Assembly: GCA_025057245.1 (NCBI GenBank)
Contig: JANWYC010000099.1
Span: forward strand, 1 to 5,020
Source of the DNA: Aquificaceae bacterium
GTDB lineage: Bacteria > Aquificota > Aquificia > Aquificales > Aquificaceae
DNA length: 5,020 nt
Direction: 5' to 3'
Shown: in pieces, positions 4,298 to 5,020 of the stretch
Layout of the letters: each line of letters begins with the position of its first letter
Numbering within the stretch: the stretch's first letter is position 1
The notes under the pieces: model-generated
What the model was told of the DNA's origin: nothing
Database searches by the model: none
The model's input: only the letters and a program-made list of their open reading frames with translations
Translations under genes and position numbers: made by a program

Positions 4298-5020
4298 CAA
4301 ACAGTTCCGCAGGTGGCGGGGATAATAAACCCAGCTTCCTCCTTATTATGCCTTCAGAGTATTTTTCCAAGTAGTATACTATGGTTTCCACTCTTATTCT
4401 TACGCTACCCGCCGGCTTAGTCTCATCCAGCTCTCCAAACTTGAAAAACAGAGTGCCAGAACTCTCCACTATCTTTTGCACCGGTGTGTAGGTAGGCTGG
4501 TCCATGCCACATTCGTAGGAAGAGAGTCTAATAACGCCAGTTATCCAGGGAAATCTGGCGGAGAACTTAGCTCCCCATATTATCTCGTTGGTGTTAGAGC
4601 TGTAAGATGAAGTCCACACATCAGATATGTCAAAAGGGCTTTTTATAATACCCGCCTTTATCTCGAGACCGAAGAGCCACTCTAACAGCCAATCTTCAAG
4701 TGGTAGGTAGTTATACCACAGCACAGGGTAGCGGTAAGGTTGAAACTCTCCATCTATCTCGTGTCCTATACCTGGGTCTATGTGGTAGGGTCTCGCAAGC
4801 ACCAAAATAGCTGGCTTGTTGTTTTTTGCACACCACCGAATTATCTCAAGGCTCTTCTCTCTAACCCTTTTATCAAAATCTTCCAACGCTCTAAAGCCTT
4901 CCCTAACCGCCTCTGCGGTTTCCTCAAAAGTAAGACCGGGGATATGCTCTTTCAAGGACTCCCAAAGGTATTTAGGTAGTATCTCTGGTTCTGCAAAGGG
5001 AACGAAGGGAAACACCGCAT
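4293..5020 (-). CDS. 2-hydroxyacyl-CoA dehydratase activase-related protein, C-terminal part (start beyond window)
   Basis: The frame is open from the right edge to TAA at 4295-4293. A GTG at 5015 is in frame, but the codon before it (GCG) also reads open, so the true start almost certainly lies outside the window. The visible 240-odd residues match what I recall of the C-terminal region of large activase fusions of the BcrA/BadF and COG3580/COG3581 (DUF2229) type. The matching stretches are [19 protein letters not shown], the [25 protein letters not shown] region, [20 protein letters not shown], and [20 protein letters not shown] near the end. The single Cys in YECGMD (codon 4511-4509) is at the position of a conserved Cys. 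Related activators use ATP to pass electrons to (R)-2-hydroxyacyl-CoA dehydratases, but the role of this long standalone type is not established. It precedes tyrS by 8 nt. Confidence 0.82.
   Translation of the reverse strand, partial: AVFPFVPFAEPEILPKYLWESLKEHIPGLTFEETAEAVREGFRALEDFDKRVREKSLEIIRWCAKNNKPAILVLARPYHIDPGIGHEIDGEFQPYRYPVLWYNYLPLEDWLLEWLFGLEIKAGIIKSPFDISDVWTSSYSSNTNEIIWGAKFSARFPWITGVIRLSSYECGMDQPTYTPVQKIVESSGTLFFKFGELDETKPAGSVRIRVETIVYYLEKYSEGIIRRKLGLLSPPPAELFV

Noticed and set aside
3790..4374. Plus-strand open frames opposite tyrS
   Set aside because: They are antisense to strongly conserved TyrRS sequence and their products show no recognisable motifs.
5013..5015. GTG as the true start of the activase-related gene
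   Set aside because: The frame stays open to the window edge, there is no visible room for a ribosome site, and the family is much longer, so this is probably an internal Val codon.

Overview
The window looks like chromosomal DNA of a thermophilic, Aquificaceae-like bacterium (Hydrogenobacter/Thermocrinis/Aquifex type). This is inferred from moderate GC, Lys/Glu/Arg-rich proteins, very compact genes with 1-8 nt overlaps, and the gene combination. No rRNA or other decisive marker is present, so the assignment is tentative. I see no mobile element, CRISPR array, tRNA or rRNA.

Layout. (1) Positions 1-710, minus strand: two tandem paralogous genes for small coiled-coil proteins with a C-terminal membrane anchor, resembling the DUF1640/CCDC90 (MCUR1-like) family. 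The downstream copy runs off the left edge. (2) Positions 711-1037: a 327-bp intergenic region between divergent transcription units. It holds a promoter for each direction, an 18-bp quasi-palindrome, four copies of a TTAGACA/TGTCTAA element in mirrored orientation, and a hairpin. (3) Positions 1038-3107, plus strand: a tightly coupled housekeeping operon rplS - rnhB - rsmH - ftsL-like, with junctions ATGA, TGATG and ATGA. (4) Positions 3100-5020, minus strand: a convergent operon with the C-terminal part of a large 2-hydroxyacyl-CoA dehydratase activase-related protein (start beyond the right edge) followed 8 nt later by tyrS. The tyrS and ftsL-like genes overlap by 8 nt at their 3' ends.

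How the genes work together. The plus-strand operon joins ribosome construction (L19; RsmH methylation of 16S rRNA), RNA removal from DNA (RNase HII) and cell division (FtsL-like). The rsmH-ftsL pair is a remnant of the division and cell wall (dcw) cluster, here attached to rplS-rnhB rather than to mraZ and ftsI. TyrRS supplies Tyr-tRNA and has no obvious functional link to the activase-like protein ahead of it.

Most of the window is ordinary. The parts most worth a second look are the duplicated coiled-coil genes (a 77-bp perfectly identical block beside sequence only about 86% identical), the repeat-rich divergent intergenic region, the apparently leaderless start of the second coiled-coil gene, and a C-terminal QLNLF on RNase HII that resembles a sliding-clamp-binding motif. 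I found no clear evidence of a new multi-gene system.
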